From the NCBI GenBank assembly GCA_038503035.1, contig JAVSML010000964.1, positions 186,001 to 250,000 of the forward strand: a stretch of DNA of 64,000 nucleotides. Reading direction: 5' to 3'. Below, piece by piece: positions 35,701-46,164 of the stretch. The stretch comes from Crocodylus rhombifer. Lineage: Eukaryota > Chordata > Crocodylia > Crocodylidae. The position numbers and the translations under genes are program-made. Below the pieces are notes generated by a model, which had not been told where the DNA came from, did not search any database, and was given only the letters and a program-made list of their open reading frames with translations. Positions within the stretch are counted from its first letter, which is position 1. Each line of letters begins with the position of its first letter.

Positions 35701-37030
35701 CTATGTGGAGCTTGACAGACAGATAGGAATGATCAAAACTGCAATGTTTCTAGGACTGGGTCATTGTACATGGGGAATAGATAAATGTTTTTGCCACTAG
35801 GATAGAACAGGTCATTTCCCCAGTGTCACCTTGTTTAGTTCGGAATTTTCATTACATGGTTCCACTCCGCCTCTGCCTTTCTTTGGGGAATTATTTGCCA
35901 TGGAGGTAAAAAGTTGAGGACTTCTTTTAGTGAACTTTGTACCAAACATACATTGAAAGTCTCCTTTTTTAATCCTCTTCATGGACCATCCACTCAAAGA
36001 TGGTACATAGCATAGCACATATGCTTAGTCCAGATTTAAAACAATGTTTGTATCTAGATGGCAATATCAAAACCTTTTGCTGCACTTCTGTTTGGCACAG
36101 TGCACTGGTGGATGTGAACAGTCTCTTTAATTTAACCTTCTTTGGATGCTAATATCATCTTGTTAGATTCTTTTAGGGCAATTTTTAGATAGAATTTTTC
36201 TTCCAGTACCTGTATATTTAAAGCCTCAAGTAGCTTTCAAGGCATTAAAAAGTGAAATGAGTTCAGCTGCAAATGTTACTTGAAAAGAAATGATCATTAC
36301 TGTCTAGGTACAGTACATCTCTGATATATTATGAAAATGGCTACAGAGTCCTTTCAAATTTGTTATTTAGCAGATGACTTGCTGACATCTGTATCTGCAC
36401 AATTTATTATGAATAAACCATGGAAAGCAGAAAGTGTGACTGAAAAAAAGACCAAAAACTGCTAGAAAATGCTTTAATGATCCCTTTGCCTGCTTATAAC
36501 TTGAAGATCAAACACAAAAATGCAGTTTAGGATTGCTACATACTGTACAAGGAACCAGAAGAGAGATGCAAAGCTGAGCTCTTTGGATATCTCAACTTTC
36601 AACTTATCTGTTTGTAGTCAGTCTTGGGCAAGGTGTAGACATTAATAAGGAAATATTAAACATTTATCTTACGTGTTTTGACTCATCTCTGCAGGATCAT
36701 TTTGTAAGCAATTTATGTTTCTGAAGAGATTGTATCCCACAACTGTGGACAAATTACATGCCACTCAGGTATTAATGCTGTTGTTTTGGCTTGTTTTTGA
36801 AATCACTGGACAAGTGAGGGAACTGGAAGGATTCTTAAGCAGCTTTGAAGTATACGTTATTTAGGGTACTGGAACTGGACAGTCAGTGTTAGAACCCTAA
36901 CAATAATTTAAGCAAGTTTGATAACTTTGTAATAAGTGGTGTTTTGAGATAAAGATACATGTTTAGATAAAGATAATCCAACTTGATGCTTTATGTTATA
37001 AGCTAATTGCCTATTCCAGCTAAGGAAGAG
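32726..37030. other. Long unassigned AT-rich stretch
   Basis: No gene could be recognised on either strand. The part at 33500-33900 is locally GC-richer and its translation in one frame shows an acidic word (VVKVNVSEDDEGEG) and then a hydrophobic run (VCLALLIIL), but stops interrupt it and no family is identified. A short imperfect palindrome (GACATAACCCCTTTGATGTC) lies at about 34573. 36180-36480 is AT-rich without transposon signatures. Confidence 0.45.
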
Positions 37031-37038
37031 GTAAATTG

Positions 37039-37201
37039 TAGTGAGACCACTTTACAGAGTAGCTGGTCACTATTCATAAGACACATCCCAGAGATTTTTA
37101 CCAGCAGCTCTGGGTTTTTTGGAAGGTTTTTTTATTACCATTAGTCTTTGCCAGTCTTGCTCTTGGCAGTGATGAGCTACTCTGTAAAGTGGTCTCACTG
37201 C
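37039..37201. repeat. Inverted repeat with 24-bp perfect arms
   Basis: GTGAGACCACTTTACAGAGT (within 37041-37064) is perfectly complementary over 24 bp to 37175-37198. Similarity extends a few bases on either side to about 37039-37070 and 37168-37201. The loop of about 100 bp contains a smaller hairpin (CCCAGAG ... CTCTGGG). It could be a fold-back MITE. No flanking duplication was identified. Confidence 0.8.
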
Positions 37202-38202
37202 TTTAAGTGGGATTACTCCTGTGATCAAGTGGGTAAAGTCTGCACAGTGCACCTCTGAATAAACAAAGGGGTAAATTCTCCTGAGCCTGAAGAGCTTAAC
37301 CTATTCTGTTCTTAATCCTTGTAGTGGAGGTTGTGTAGCCAGTAACTGAGTGTATAAATCTGAGTACCTTCTAAATCAGTAACCAGCAAGCTTTCCAGTC
37401 TGATGTGGGCTGTTTGGCAGTACAGAGACAGTTGGGGACTTCATCTGAGCCCCCACAAGTACTGGGACAGGGCAGTGGAGAACTGCAAGAGATCCAGGCA
37501 GCTTAAACCTGTGCCAGAGCCACTGCCACTTTTGTTTTCTCCTCAGCTGTGGCTGGGGATTATTGAGGGGATCACCGAGCTCCTAGGATGGAGCCCTAAC
37601 ATATTGACTTTGGGTGTGAATAGCAAATCCTTCTACCAACTAAAAAAAAAAAGCAAACTTAGAGATGAAACTGCTACAGTCTTTTTTTTTTCCTTATAAA
37701 TTCTGTGTGCCTAGAGAATGGGGCAAAAATTAAAGGTTTTCCAGGTTTTGGTCCTAAATCGTGATAAAACACCAGCATTCTCTTCTGCTGTTTTCAACCC
37801 CTTGTTATACTTGTTCATATTGTGCAATTTACCCCTTCCATGCAAACATTTCTCTGGTCTGGGCCTTGGTTTCCTCATCTGTGGGCATGTCTACACAGGT
37901 ATTTGCTCCAAGATCAAATTTACTTGCAAGTAAATTACTTGCAAGTAAATGGTCCCAGGCAGGCATCTACATACACATGGACTTGGCAGCAGGTTTGTTG
38001 CTTTTAGCCACTTCATGCAACCCTGCAATGGGCCCCTGGGGGACCTCCAGGCTTCAGCTGCAGCTACCAGTAGCTGGCAGCCTTCTTGAAAAGGTAGTGC
38101 CACTTTCTGCACCCTGGCCAACCACTTCACTGGCCAGGAGCAGCATGCATAGTGCAGGGGCAGCACACAGAAGCTCTCTGCTCTCTGCCTCTGCCTTCTT
38201 AC

Positions 38203-38602
38203 NNNNNNNNNNNNNNNNNNNNNNNNNNNNNNNNNNNNNNNNNNNNNNNNNNNNNNNNNNNNNNNNNNNNNNNNNNNNNNNNNNNNNNNNNNNNNNNNNN
38301 NNNNNNNNNNNNNNNNNNNNNNNNNNNNNNNNNNNNNNNNNNNNNNNNNNNNNNNNNNNNNNNNNNNNNNNNNNNNNNNNNNNNNNNNNNNNNNNNNNNN
38401 NNNNNNNNNNNNNNNNNNNNNNNNNNNNNNNNNNNNNNNNNNNNNNNNNNNNNNNNNNNNNNNNNNNNNNNNNNNNNNNNNNNNNNNNNNNNNNNNNNNN
38501 NNNNNNNNNNNNNNNNNNNNNNNNNNNNNNNNNNNNNNNNNNNNNNNNNNNNNNNNNNNNNNNNNNNNNNNNNNNNNNNNNNNNNNNNNNNNNNNNNNNN
38601 NN
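38203..38602. other. Assembly gap (400 N)
   Basis: A run of 400 undetermined bases. The true length may differ. It falls in the 5' part of Harbinger element A. Confidence 0.99.
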
Positions 38603-39500
38603 CTATGGCTGCTTCAGTTCTTGCTCCTGGAAATGATAACAAGTGCCCTGGGCTCTTTCTGGCCACCATGCTGGCCTTGCTAACCCAACACACCAACCAC
38701 TAACTGACCCATGGCCATCTGGGCCCTCCTGGCAACCCCATGTGCAGCAACCATCTGCCTGGCTGCAGTGCACCATCCCAGGGATACCACCACCATACAC
38801 CTGCCACCTGGGCCACCTTGCAGGACCTCCTGGAACAGCTCTGGCTACACCTGGAGTGGCAGGACACCACCATGTGGCTGCTGTCCCTTCCTGTGGACAC
38901 CCAGCTGGCCTTCACACTCAAGCTGGCTACACCCACCAGCTTCCCCTATGTGGTCCATCTCTTTGGGGTGGACAAGGCCACTGCTGGGGAGGTCATTCTG
39001 GAGGTGTGTGGCACCCTCCAGAACATGATGGGGCACATCATACTCCATGTGCATGGCCCCTGGCAGTGGTGGGTTTCCATGCCCTAGTCCTAGTTTCCCC
39101 TAGGAATCAGGGCTCTGGATAGCTAGGTGCTATGGTGGTCCCACCCCTTCTCATCACCAATCACACTGACACACTGCTGCCCTGGCTACACTGGCCAGCT
39201 GGACCCCTGCCAGGCCCACTTTAACCAGTGCCTGGGCCAGACCAACACCTTGGTGGAGTGCAACTTTGGCTGCCTCAAGGGACACTGGTGCACCTCCACC
39301 ACCCACCTCGAGTTTGCTGAGGACAACCCCCACCGCGGGTTATCATCACAGACTGCATGCTGCATAACATCTGTGAGGCCTGGAGAGAGCTCTTTGGTGA
39401 GGTCTGGGTGAAGGAAGCATGGCGGGTGGAAGATGCCTGGCAGTGGGAGTAGCACCTGCGGCTGCAACAACAGTGGCAGGCCCCCCTGCCAAGGCCCTGG
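38603..39500 (+). pseudogene. PIF/Harbinger transposase relic (element A)
   Basis: Harbinger transposases cut and insert their element using a DDE core. The N-terminal part is readable at 38740-39087: TWATLQDLLEQLWLHLEWQD, LPVDTQLAFTLKLATPTSF and VVHLFGVDKATAGEVILEV, the helix-turn-helix-like signature of the family (LFGVGKSTAG). The middle, which should carry the two catalytic Asp residues, is deleted between about 39087 and 39165. The end follows in another frame: FNQCLGQTNTLVECNFGCLKGHW, with the final Glu in VEC, then IITDCMLHNICEAWRELFGE near 39340-39400. AATAAA signals lie at 39606 and 39675. The loss of the core makes the copy inactive. Confidence 0.85.
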
Positions 39501-39859
39501 GTGAGCCACACATCTGCCACCAGGGGCCAGGATACCAGGTATGAGAGACACTGGCAAACCAGCTCCCCTTGCACTCCAAGATATAGCCCACCTGCCTCCC
39601 TCCCCAATAAACTATCCCTCTTCTTCCCCACTGCCACAAAAGAGCCCCTCCACCACCCATCCCACCCACCAACAATAAAACACCGTCTTCCTTGTGCAAA
39701 CTATTTACAATGGTCTATTTTATGTGCTGTCTTGGTGTGGGGGGCCATGGGGTGGGGTGGACTAGTGGGATGTGCCCAAAGACAGGCAGCCAACACCTCA
39801 GCCTCTGGCAGTTCCCCCTGGAAGTGTGTATGGTGTGGTGAGCCCAGTAGGTAGATGGC

Positions 39860-40500
39860 TTGCCAAAGGGCAATGGTAGCTGGTGGTCATCTGACCTGGG
39901 CAGCTCCCACTCCAGCAGCCAGTGTCCAGGGCCAACGGGCCAGTATGTAATCCTGGCCCTTGGCACTGCTGCAGGTAGCTCTGGCTCTGTGCCCACGTGG
40001 AGCTGGGATGAGTGGTGGGCCTGGGATCAGGTGGAAGGGCTAGGTGGCAGGGAAGCTAGGTCAGGGGCTTCTGGTAGCTGGAGGTGGTGCAGGACCTCCT
40101 CCCAGGCCCATGGGGGGAGGCCTCCTGCTGGGCGGCAGATGGGTGCCAGGGGCCAGGTGGGGCTAGGGTCATGGGCTGGGTTGGAGGTGGCACAAAGGCA
40201 ACTTCCAGGGCCAGAACGGTGTCCAGAACTCAGTGGTCATCACCCATGGCCTGCACAGCTTTGCCCAGGATTGTATTCTGCTGCCACAGTGACTCTACCT
40301 GGTCATGCTCCAGGGCCAGGAGCTGCACCTGGAACTCCTGGTCCACCCAGTTCTGTGCTGCTTCACTCCAATCCCTCACCTCCTCGCACCAGTCCCATGC
40401 ATTCTCCTAGGCAACATCCTTTGCCTATTAGGCCTGTGTGTCCACTAGCCTGTTCTATGACACCATCACTAGCAGGTCAAGGAGGATGGTGTGGTCCTGG
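39860..40500 (-). pseudogene. Probable Harbinger accessory protein, C-terminal coiled-coil relic
   Basis: On the - strand, from about 40500 down to 40070, one frame reads TILLDLLVMVS, then WDWCEEVRDWSEAAQNWVDQ, FQVQLLALEHDQVESLWQQN and LGKAVQAM, with a few stops. The pattern of charged and hydrophobic residues suggests a coiled coil like the C-terminal part of the Myb/trihelix-type second protein of Harbinger elements. The expected N-terminal DNA-binding domain is not visible. It is convergent with the transposase. The identification is by layout and sequence texture only. Confidence 0.45.
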
Positions 40501-40896
40501 GTCCACCTCTGGTGAAGCTGGCACATCGTCAGGGTCCCAGTTGTGGGTGGTAGTGACCCTGAGGCCTCTCCCCCACGTGCAGCTGCAGGACCTCCAGAGC
40601 CATGAGAAAGAAACTGTTTGTGAGAGTTTGCAACATTTCTGATATAAGAAGCTCAGATAAGGGGCTATGCACCGCCTGGGGGTAAGGTGCACATGCGTGC
40701 CTAGGCACCATGGTAAGTTGGCTGGGCATGGCTGGGCCCAGGCAGCTTCCAGCTGAGATCCCCTATCCCCACTCACTCCCCAGGAGCAGGTGAGCCACTG
40801 AGTGCTTGCCACAGGCATCTGGCCTCCCCCACCCTGTCCCCGGGCTAGGACAGGGCAGACTTCTGGTAGCACCTGCTGTCATGGCTTCAGGCCCCA

Positions 40897-41382
40897 ATGC
40901 CCCTGCCCCCCCCAATTCTACAGGCCAGCCACTCTCCTATGCTGCCACCCAGCTTACATCACCTGGACTTGCAGGGCTTGGGGCTCCTGGATGACTGGGA
41001 TGAGGAGCTTCCCATGCCCCTGCCCTGCTCACAGAGGGCCTCTCTGGGGAGGCACCCTACAGCCAGCCGTCCCCCATGCTGGTGCTGCATTCCAAGCACA
41101 TTCCTGCTGAGCATGTTGTGGGCACTGTACAAGGAGCTGTTTGCAAGGACCAAAGGGTGCCTGACCTACTATGCCCTGCTGTTCCTGATTACCAAGGTGC
41201 CCTGGGAACACCTGTGCACCTGTTGTGGGACTCTGAGCTTCAATGGTGCAGAGAGCAAGCCCAGGATACCCTGCAAGCTCTGCCACCTGGAGGGCTACTT
41301 GTGGCTGCTCTATATGTCCCTGCCCCCTCCCACAGCTGAGAAGCACATCACTGCTGGAATTCATGCATTCTTTGGCATGTGA
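40897..41382 (+). CDS. Unidentified ORF of 161 codons in Harbinger element A ("ORF3")
   Basis: I do not recognise this protein. The + strand frame is open for 161 codons from an ATG at 40897 to a TGA at 41382, with AATAAA at 41423-41428. The first ~60 residues are Pro-rich and acidic (GLLDDWDEELP). Then come two hydrophobic helices (FLLSMLWALYKELF about 69-82 and YYALLFLITKVPW about 91-103), a Cys cluster (CTCC at 107-110 and CKLC at 126-129) spaced like a zinc ribbon, and LEGYLWLLY. A homologous relic lies in element B (45703-45990), also downstream of the transposase and in the same orientation, so the ORF belongs to the element. The start is uncertain because homology is clear only from about residue 61. 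A true function, or expression, is not shown. Confidence 0.5.
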   Translation: MPLPPPILQASHSPMLPPSLHHLDLQGLGLLDDWDEELPMPLPCSQRASLGRHPTASRPPCWCCIPSTFLLSMLWALYKELFARTKGCLTYYALLFLITKVPWEHLCTCCGTLSFNGAESKPRIPCKLCHLEGYLWLLYMSLPPPTAEKHITAGIHAFFGM

Positions 41383-41422
41383 GAGGCCCATGCCTGCCTA
41401 GCTGTGGGGGCATGGGCTGCTC

Positions 41423-41428
41423 AATAAA
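41423..41428 (+). promoter_or_regulatory. AATAAA polyadenylation signal after ORF3
   Basis: A canonical hexamer lies 40 bp after the stop codon of the 161-codon ORF and is followed by a T/G-rich stretch (GTTTTACATTGTCT), the usual layout of a vertebrate cleavage site. Confidence 0.55.
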
Positions 41429-41889
41429 GTTTTACATTGTCTCCCGCCCCGCTGCTTGCTGTGGTGGTGGGGAATCTGGGGCCAGGGGAATGCCAGTGAA
41501 AAATGGGGGGCAGGGGTGAGAGGCAGCAGATGGGGCAGAGAGGGCCCTCCCCTCAGTGTGGGACTTACCATGTGCCTGGCGCTGGTGTGGCCAGTGGCTC
41601 TGCTCAGTCCCAGGTGGCAGTGATGGCATGTGGCTCTGGGCAGTGTCCTCAGATGGTGAGGTGCGGTGTTGGGGCTCCTGGCAGCCCCAGGAGGATCTCA
41701 TGCTGCTGGCAGCTGGTGGTGACATGGCCAGCCATACCTCATGGCTGGGGCTGAGGCTGCGCAGCTGTCAAGGGAGGCACTGGCCCAGGTTCCCTGAGCT
41801 GCTGATGGAGGCTACATACAGGGAGCTCAGTGAAATGGGCTGCTGCTGACCTGAGAGGGCCTCCCCCGGTGATCTGTCATCCTCCCCGT

Positions 41890-44440
41890 AGGATGTGGAT
41901 CATGATTATTATCCTTCTCTGCAAACCACTTTACAATCCTTTAATGAAAGCACCTTGTAGGTACAAAGTAGTTAATTAATAAATTTTCTGTTTTTTAAAA
42001 AGATGGTTGATCTTCTAATTAGAAAACAAACAATAATGTCATGAGTTGTGTATCACAAATAGCAAATAGTCAAAGTGAACAGTTTATGAATAATCCTTAG
42101 ACTGACATTTGCCTGGCTAAGCTGTCAAAATATTATGAATAGTAAGCCATAGACAAAGTAAAAGGAATAAATTTGTGAGAGAGTTTATCTTCAAAGAATG
42201 AATTGACCAGGTTAACATTTCATAATTTATTGGTTCTGTATCAACAGATCTAATAAAATTAATCTGATATTTAAAAAGGGATTTTATTAAGGATCTCAGA
42301 AGACTGTCTTGAAACCACATTCTATATTGTACTGCCTACTTTCTGTCAGAATTTGTTAATTAATTTTACTATAGTGCCTTATGCCTCTTACAGAAATAGA
42401 TTCTATTTACCAGAGTTGCTGTTCCATTTGAAAAGGTCTCTGAATATGATTCCTTATCTAGTCAGTAGGAAGTTGGCTATCCCACAGAGCCATTTCTAAT
42501 CAATTCAACCTTTTATAGAGAGCTAAAAGTGCTCTTGATTTTATTTTAATATGTTTCTCCACCCCCACTGAACACTAATCCAGATCCAGAGTCAAAAGAT
42601 CAATTTCTAGGCTTTTCCCTTGAAGTCAATAAGGCCTGTATGTTAGTTCCCTAGCAAAACTGTTAGTGAAGGCACCACTGCATCTGGTGCAGGATCCCCA
42701 CAGCTATGCTTTCTGCCATGCCATGGTAGCAGGTGTGATTGTGGGATCCAGCTTCAGATCCCATCACTCCTTATTGCCAGTGCAGGGACAGCCTGGGATC
42801 ATGATTCTGGGTTTCTCCTGAACCAGCAAGTAGCAACCTCCTGCAGCTGGGAGCCCTGTCAGCTGATGCGGTTCCTAGCCATGGGAGTGGTGGGGAACCC
42901 AGATCATTTAACAAAGCTCCCAGTCACAGGTGCACACGGTGTGCTCCCAGGGCTGGGCATCCCATCAGCTGACAGGATTTCCATCAGCAGAGACATACCA
43001 CACAGCTAGGAGGTTATTACACAGTTTTGGTGTAATAATTTTGTGGCTTATTCTTTGTTTTATCACACCATTAACTGCATTAATGTGTGGCCAGGTAGCA
43101 ACTTAAGACACGATTAACTGGTTTATCACATTTTAAGTGCAATGTATGCCAGGGGCCTTGGAGTATCATTGCTGAACTTACACTGTCACCTTTTTTGGAG
43201 CAAGGTCTACCTTTTTGTTCTTTGTTTATACAGTATCTCATGCAATGGGATCCTGACCCCAACATGGGCTCCTAGGCATGATAGTAATACAGTATCATGG
43301 TAATAATAGTGATAGGCCCAAGATTTATTGAAACAGACATTTCTGTGCAGACAGAATTCAATAACTTTCTTGCTCATTAGCCTCTGATAGAACTGAATTC
43401 TCTTCTTTTGTATAGTAAGTGATCAGCCATTTAGGTAGTGATGCCAGAATTGGTGAAGCCAACCTCTCTAGTAGCCTGGTGGATGTGCAAGATAATATCA
43501 ACCAACAGTTGAAGCTGGCAGTTGTCTATTGTGATCCATAGCCTGCATTTACTGTAAGACGCCCATTTAAACCAATAAATAAACAATCCTATACTTATAG
43601 TTAGTACAAGCATACTCTGGCCAAATGCTCACCAAACCTCAGCATTCTTGGTGTACAGATCAGGCAACTTGTACTTTAAAAACATGAAAGATATATATAT
43701 TTTAAAGTATCCTCCCACATACCACAGTAGAATAGTACTCAGCCCTAAGTAACAATTAGATAGCAAAATCTTTGAGTCACTCTGCAAGGTGCCTGCCCAG
43801 GGACTCTATATTTGACCTGTTTTGTACCAGAATTAAAACTTCTACAGGTTTAGTTGCACTAGGCCAGCCTCCCCCTCTATATGCTGGCCCAGTGTCCTCC
43901 AGGAAGTTAACAGGCTAATTTCTGAAAACTGCACCTCAGTTTCTGAACCAGGATTTCAGTATTAATGGAAATTAAAAATAAAAGTAAATACATTGGAGAG
44001 AATAAATAAAACCCATTCAAGTGACAGTAGCATTGGAAATGATAAAATTATATATAACACAACATGGCACATAACAAAGAACAAGAATTTCTAAAACTAG
44101 ACCAAATTCAATCTGTAAGAACTGAACACTCCTTAGGTTGCCTTAAGTACCTTGAAGATTTGGTTTCCTACTTTGTTATCAACTCAAATGCTGCAAATGT
44201 ATTGTGTTGCTTAAGGTATAACACTTTATTTGGAACCTGGTTTTGTTTTAGCACAGAGTACAAAAAAAATTACATGATACCAGCAAGAAATCTGTCTTGC
44301 ATTATGACTCCAATATAATAGATTTTTAATCCCTCTGAATCTCTACTCCCAGTTTACTGGGATCAAAAATTTCCTTTGACCAGCTAAAAGACTGATCTGA
44401 ATCACAATTTGGAAAAAGAAATGAATAGTTAGCTGTGGTC
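41890..44440. other. Unassigned AT-rich DNA
   Basis: No gene or identifiable transposon. 42640-42970 is GC-richer with no terminal repeats found. Confidence 0.45.
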
Positions 44441-44753
44441 TAAGATCGTCAATATCACGTGCCAAAGTGAAATAAAATTTATTCGTTTATTTTAATCGAA
44501 TAGAAATATCCAGGAAACTTTTTAATGACGTCTCTTTAAATTCTAGTGCCTTGATATAAGGCATTTTAATTAATTGGGAGAGCTCTTGATTTTGGATTAG
44601 GAACGGAAAGTAATTAGCTTATACTTTGTCACACTGGCAAAAGAGCAGCACTCCAGAATGATCTTGATTAAACTAATAAACAAAATAGGCCTGAGATTAT
44701 TTTTGTCATCTTTTGTCACAGGATTATCTCGACCATAATCCTCACTAAATACT
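44441..44753. other. AT-rich block with many homeodomain-like words
   Basis: This non-repetitive stretch just before Harbinger element B is dense in TAATTA, TTAATTAATTGG, GATTAAAC and GGATTA words, including a palindromic GGATTATCTCGACCATAATCC-like pair at 44722-44742. It has no transposon signature and could be a conserved enhancer. This is speculation from texture. Confidence 0.25.
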
Positions 44754-44829
44754 ACTGGGTACATCCACACGGGATGCTTTACTGCACGTTAGACTAATCT
44801 TGTGGAGGAAAAACTGCCAGAGGCAGCTC

Positions 44830-45325
44830 TAGAGAAGAGAAAGCACATGGACTCCCAGGAAGGTGGGAGCTAGAAGCTTGTGACCTCTGGCAGCAAGCAG
44901 AGATCTTCACCTCCACCTGCAGTTTGTCTGGAGAACAGATATGCAGCCCTAGCAACAGAGAGGGAGGAGCACGCAGAGGCGACCCGAGCAGGGTGTGGGG
45001 CCCAGGGCAAATCAGCCCATGCAGGGCCCGCCTCCACTCTGGGCCCTGGACCCAAAGAAGCTGCTGCTGCTAATGGCTGGATATGGAGCCGCTGCTCTGT
45101 CCAGCTCTGTGCTGCTGCTGCTCTGCCCTGCTTCGCAGGGCCTCCAAACCATGGGGCTCAGGACAGTCACTCCGATTCACCCCTCCCCCCAAGACAGCCC
45201 TGGGAGCACATTCTATTGGTGGAGGAGGACAGGCCAAGCCTCACCAAGGTGGGAAGGAGTGCGCCAATCACCACCAAGAAGAAGTGATGGGTTGTGGTGG
45301 TTGGAGACTCATTTCTGCGGGTGAC
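44830..45325 (+). pseudogene. CR1 ORF1 fragment, N-terminal part
   Basis: The + strand reads LENRYAALATEREEHAE, a long low-complexity linker, and then VVVVGDSFLR preceded by a basic run (TTKKK). VVVVGDS is the first block (with the nucleophile Ser) of the esterase-like domain of CR1 ORF1. The match ends abruptly at about 45325, where an antisense CR1 fragment starts. Confidence 0.72.
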
Positions 45326-45697
45326 TGTTTGCCCGTCTCCAATCATCTGGGACCTCTCCTGTTAGCCAAGAGTTTTCAAAGATGATGGCCAGTGGCTCTG
45401 CAACCTCATCAGCCAATGTTCTCATCACTCTCAGGTGCATCCCATCTGGCCCTATGGACTTATATATGTCCAGCATTTCTAAATCATCCCTAACCTGTTC
45501 TTTCACCACTGTTGGCTGCTCACCTCTTCCCCAAACTGTTCTGCCTGGTGCAGTAGTCTGGGAGCTGACCTTGCCTGTGAAGACTGAGGAGAAAAAGGCA
45601 CTGAGCACATTAGCTTTCTGCATCCTCTGTCACAAGGTTGCCTCTCCCATTCAGTAAGGGACCCACACTTTCCCTGATTGTCCTCTTGCTACTAGCC
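45325..45697 (-). pseudogene. CR1 ORF2 fragment, start of reverse transcriptase, antisense
   Basis: On the - strand: KRTIRESVGPLLN, EKANVLSAFFSSVFTGKV, LDIYKSIGPDGMHLRV and LAIIFENSWLTGEVPDDW, the region just before the CR1 polymerase core. The frame is open for 104 codons, but the fragment lacks both ends and any 3' tail. It is head-on to the ORF1 fragment next to it. Confidence 0.88.
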
Positions 45698-45702
45698 TAC
45701 CT

Positions 45703-45990
45703 GGTACATGGAAAAAAACTTGTTGATGGTGGTGGCAATCTCCTCCTTGGCCACAGGGGTTAGGTACTCATAGCATAGGCAGAGATAACCCTCCAGGCCA
45801 CATGGGCTTGCCTAAGTTGCTGTCAAAGCTCAGGGCCCCTTGCCAGGTTCTCAGCTGCACTCAGGGCACCATGGCGATCAGCAGCAGCAGGGCACAGTGG
45901 GTTGAGCTCCCCTCAGAGTAGTCAAACAGCTCATCATAGTACACCCAAGTGACTGACCAGGAACATGCTTGGGGTGCAGGCCACACATAA
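45703..45990 (-). pseudogene. ORF3 relic in Harbinger element B
   Basis: On the - strand the pieces PSMFLVSHLGVLYDELFDYS, THCALLLLIAMVP, GALSFD, then in another frame CGLEGYLCLCYEYLTPVAKE and IATTINKFFSM, align in order with residues 67-161 of the 161-codon ORF at 40897-41382. It has stops and frameshifts. Only one Cys of the CTCC/CKLC cluster is retained. It lies downstream of the transposase relic, as in element A. Confidence 0.7.
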
Positions 45991-46054
45991 CAGGGGCCCT
46001 GGCCGAGGGTACCTCTCTGGAGATGATTGCTGGGGGGTCATCTCCATCTTTGTT

Positions 46055-46164
46055 ACACTGGCCAGTCCCACTCCAGGCACATTTCAACAGATGTTTGGGC
46101 CAGAGCTGCATGCTGGTCAAATGCACCTTTGGGCACCTTGTTCTGGAGTGGGACTGGCCAGTGT
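46055..46164. repeat. 22-bp perfect inverted arms around a flipped segment
   Basis: ACACTGGCCAGTCCCACTCC (46055 on) is repeated in inverse complement at 46143-46164, perfect over 22 bp. The 66 bp between the arms code for transposase on the opposite strand to the rest of the gene. Confidence 0.85.

Larger units (their letters stand above)
37883..41880 (+). mobile_element. PIF/Harbinger element A, decayed, right end not found
   Basis: The left end GGGCATGTCTACACAGG at 37883 is of the family type and is followed by the subterminal words ACTTGCAAGTAAATGGTCCC, shared with the MITE starting at 48402. A gap of 400 N (38203-38602) interrupts the element. Beyond it lie a Harbinger transposase relic (+), a coiled-coil-like frame (-) and an unidentified ORF (+) with a polyadenylation signal. 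GC is much higher than in the flanks up to about 41880. No right terminal repeat is visible, so the copy is truncated or the end has diverged. Confidence 0.72.

Noticed and set aside
37761..38703. Reading frames of up to 291 codons crossing the gap
   Set aside because: Most codons are undetermined bases, so the frames have no meaning.
39860..40642. 260-codon + strand open frame in element A
   Set aside because: It is Gly/Ser/Pro-rich low complexity. The opposite strand carries the more plausible coiled-coil relic.
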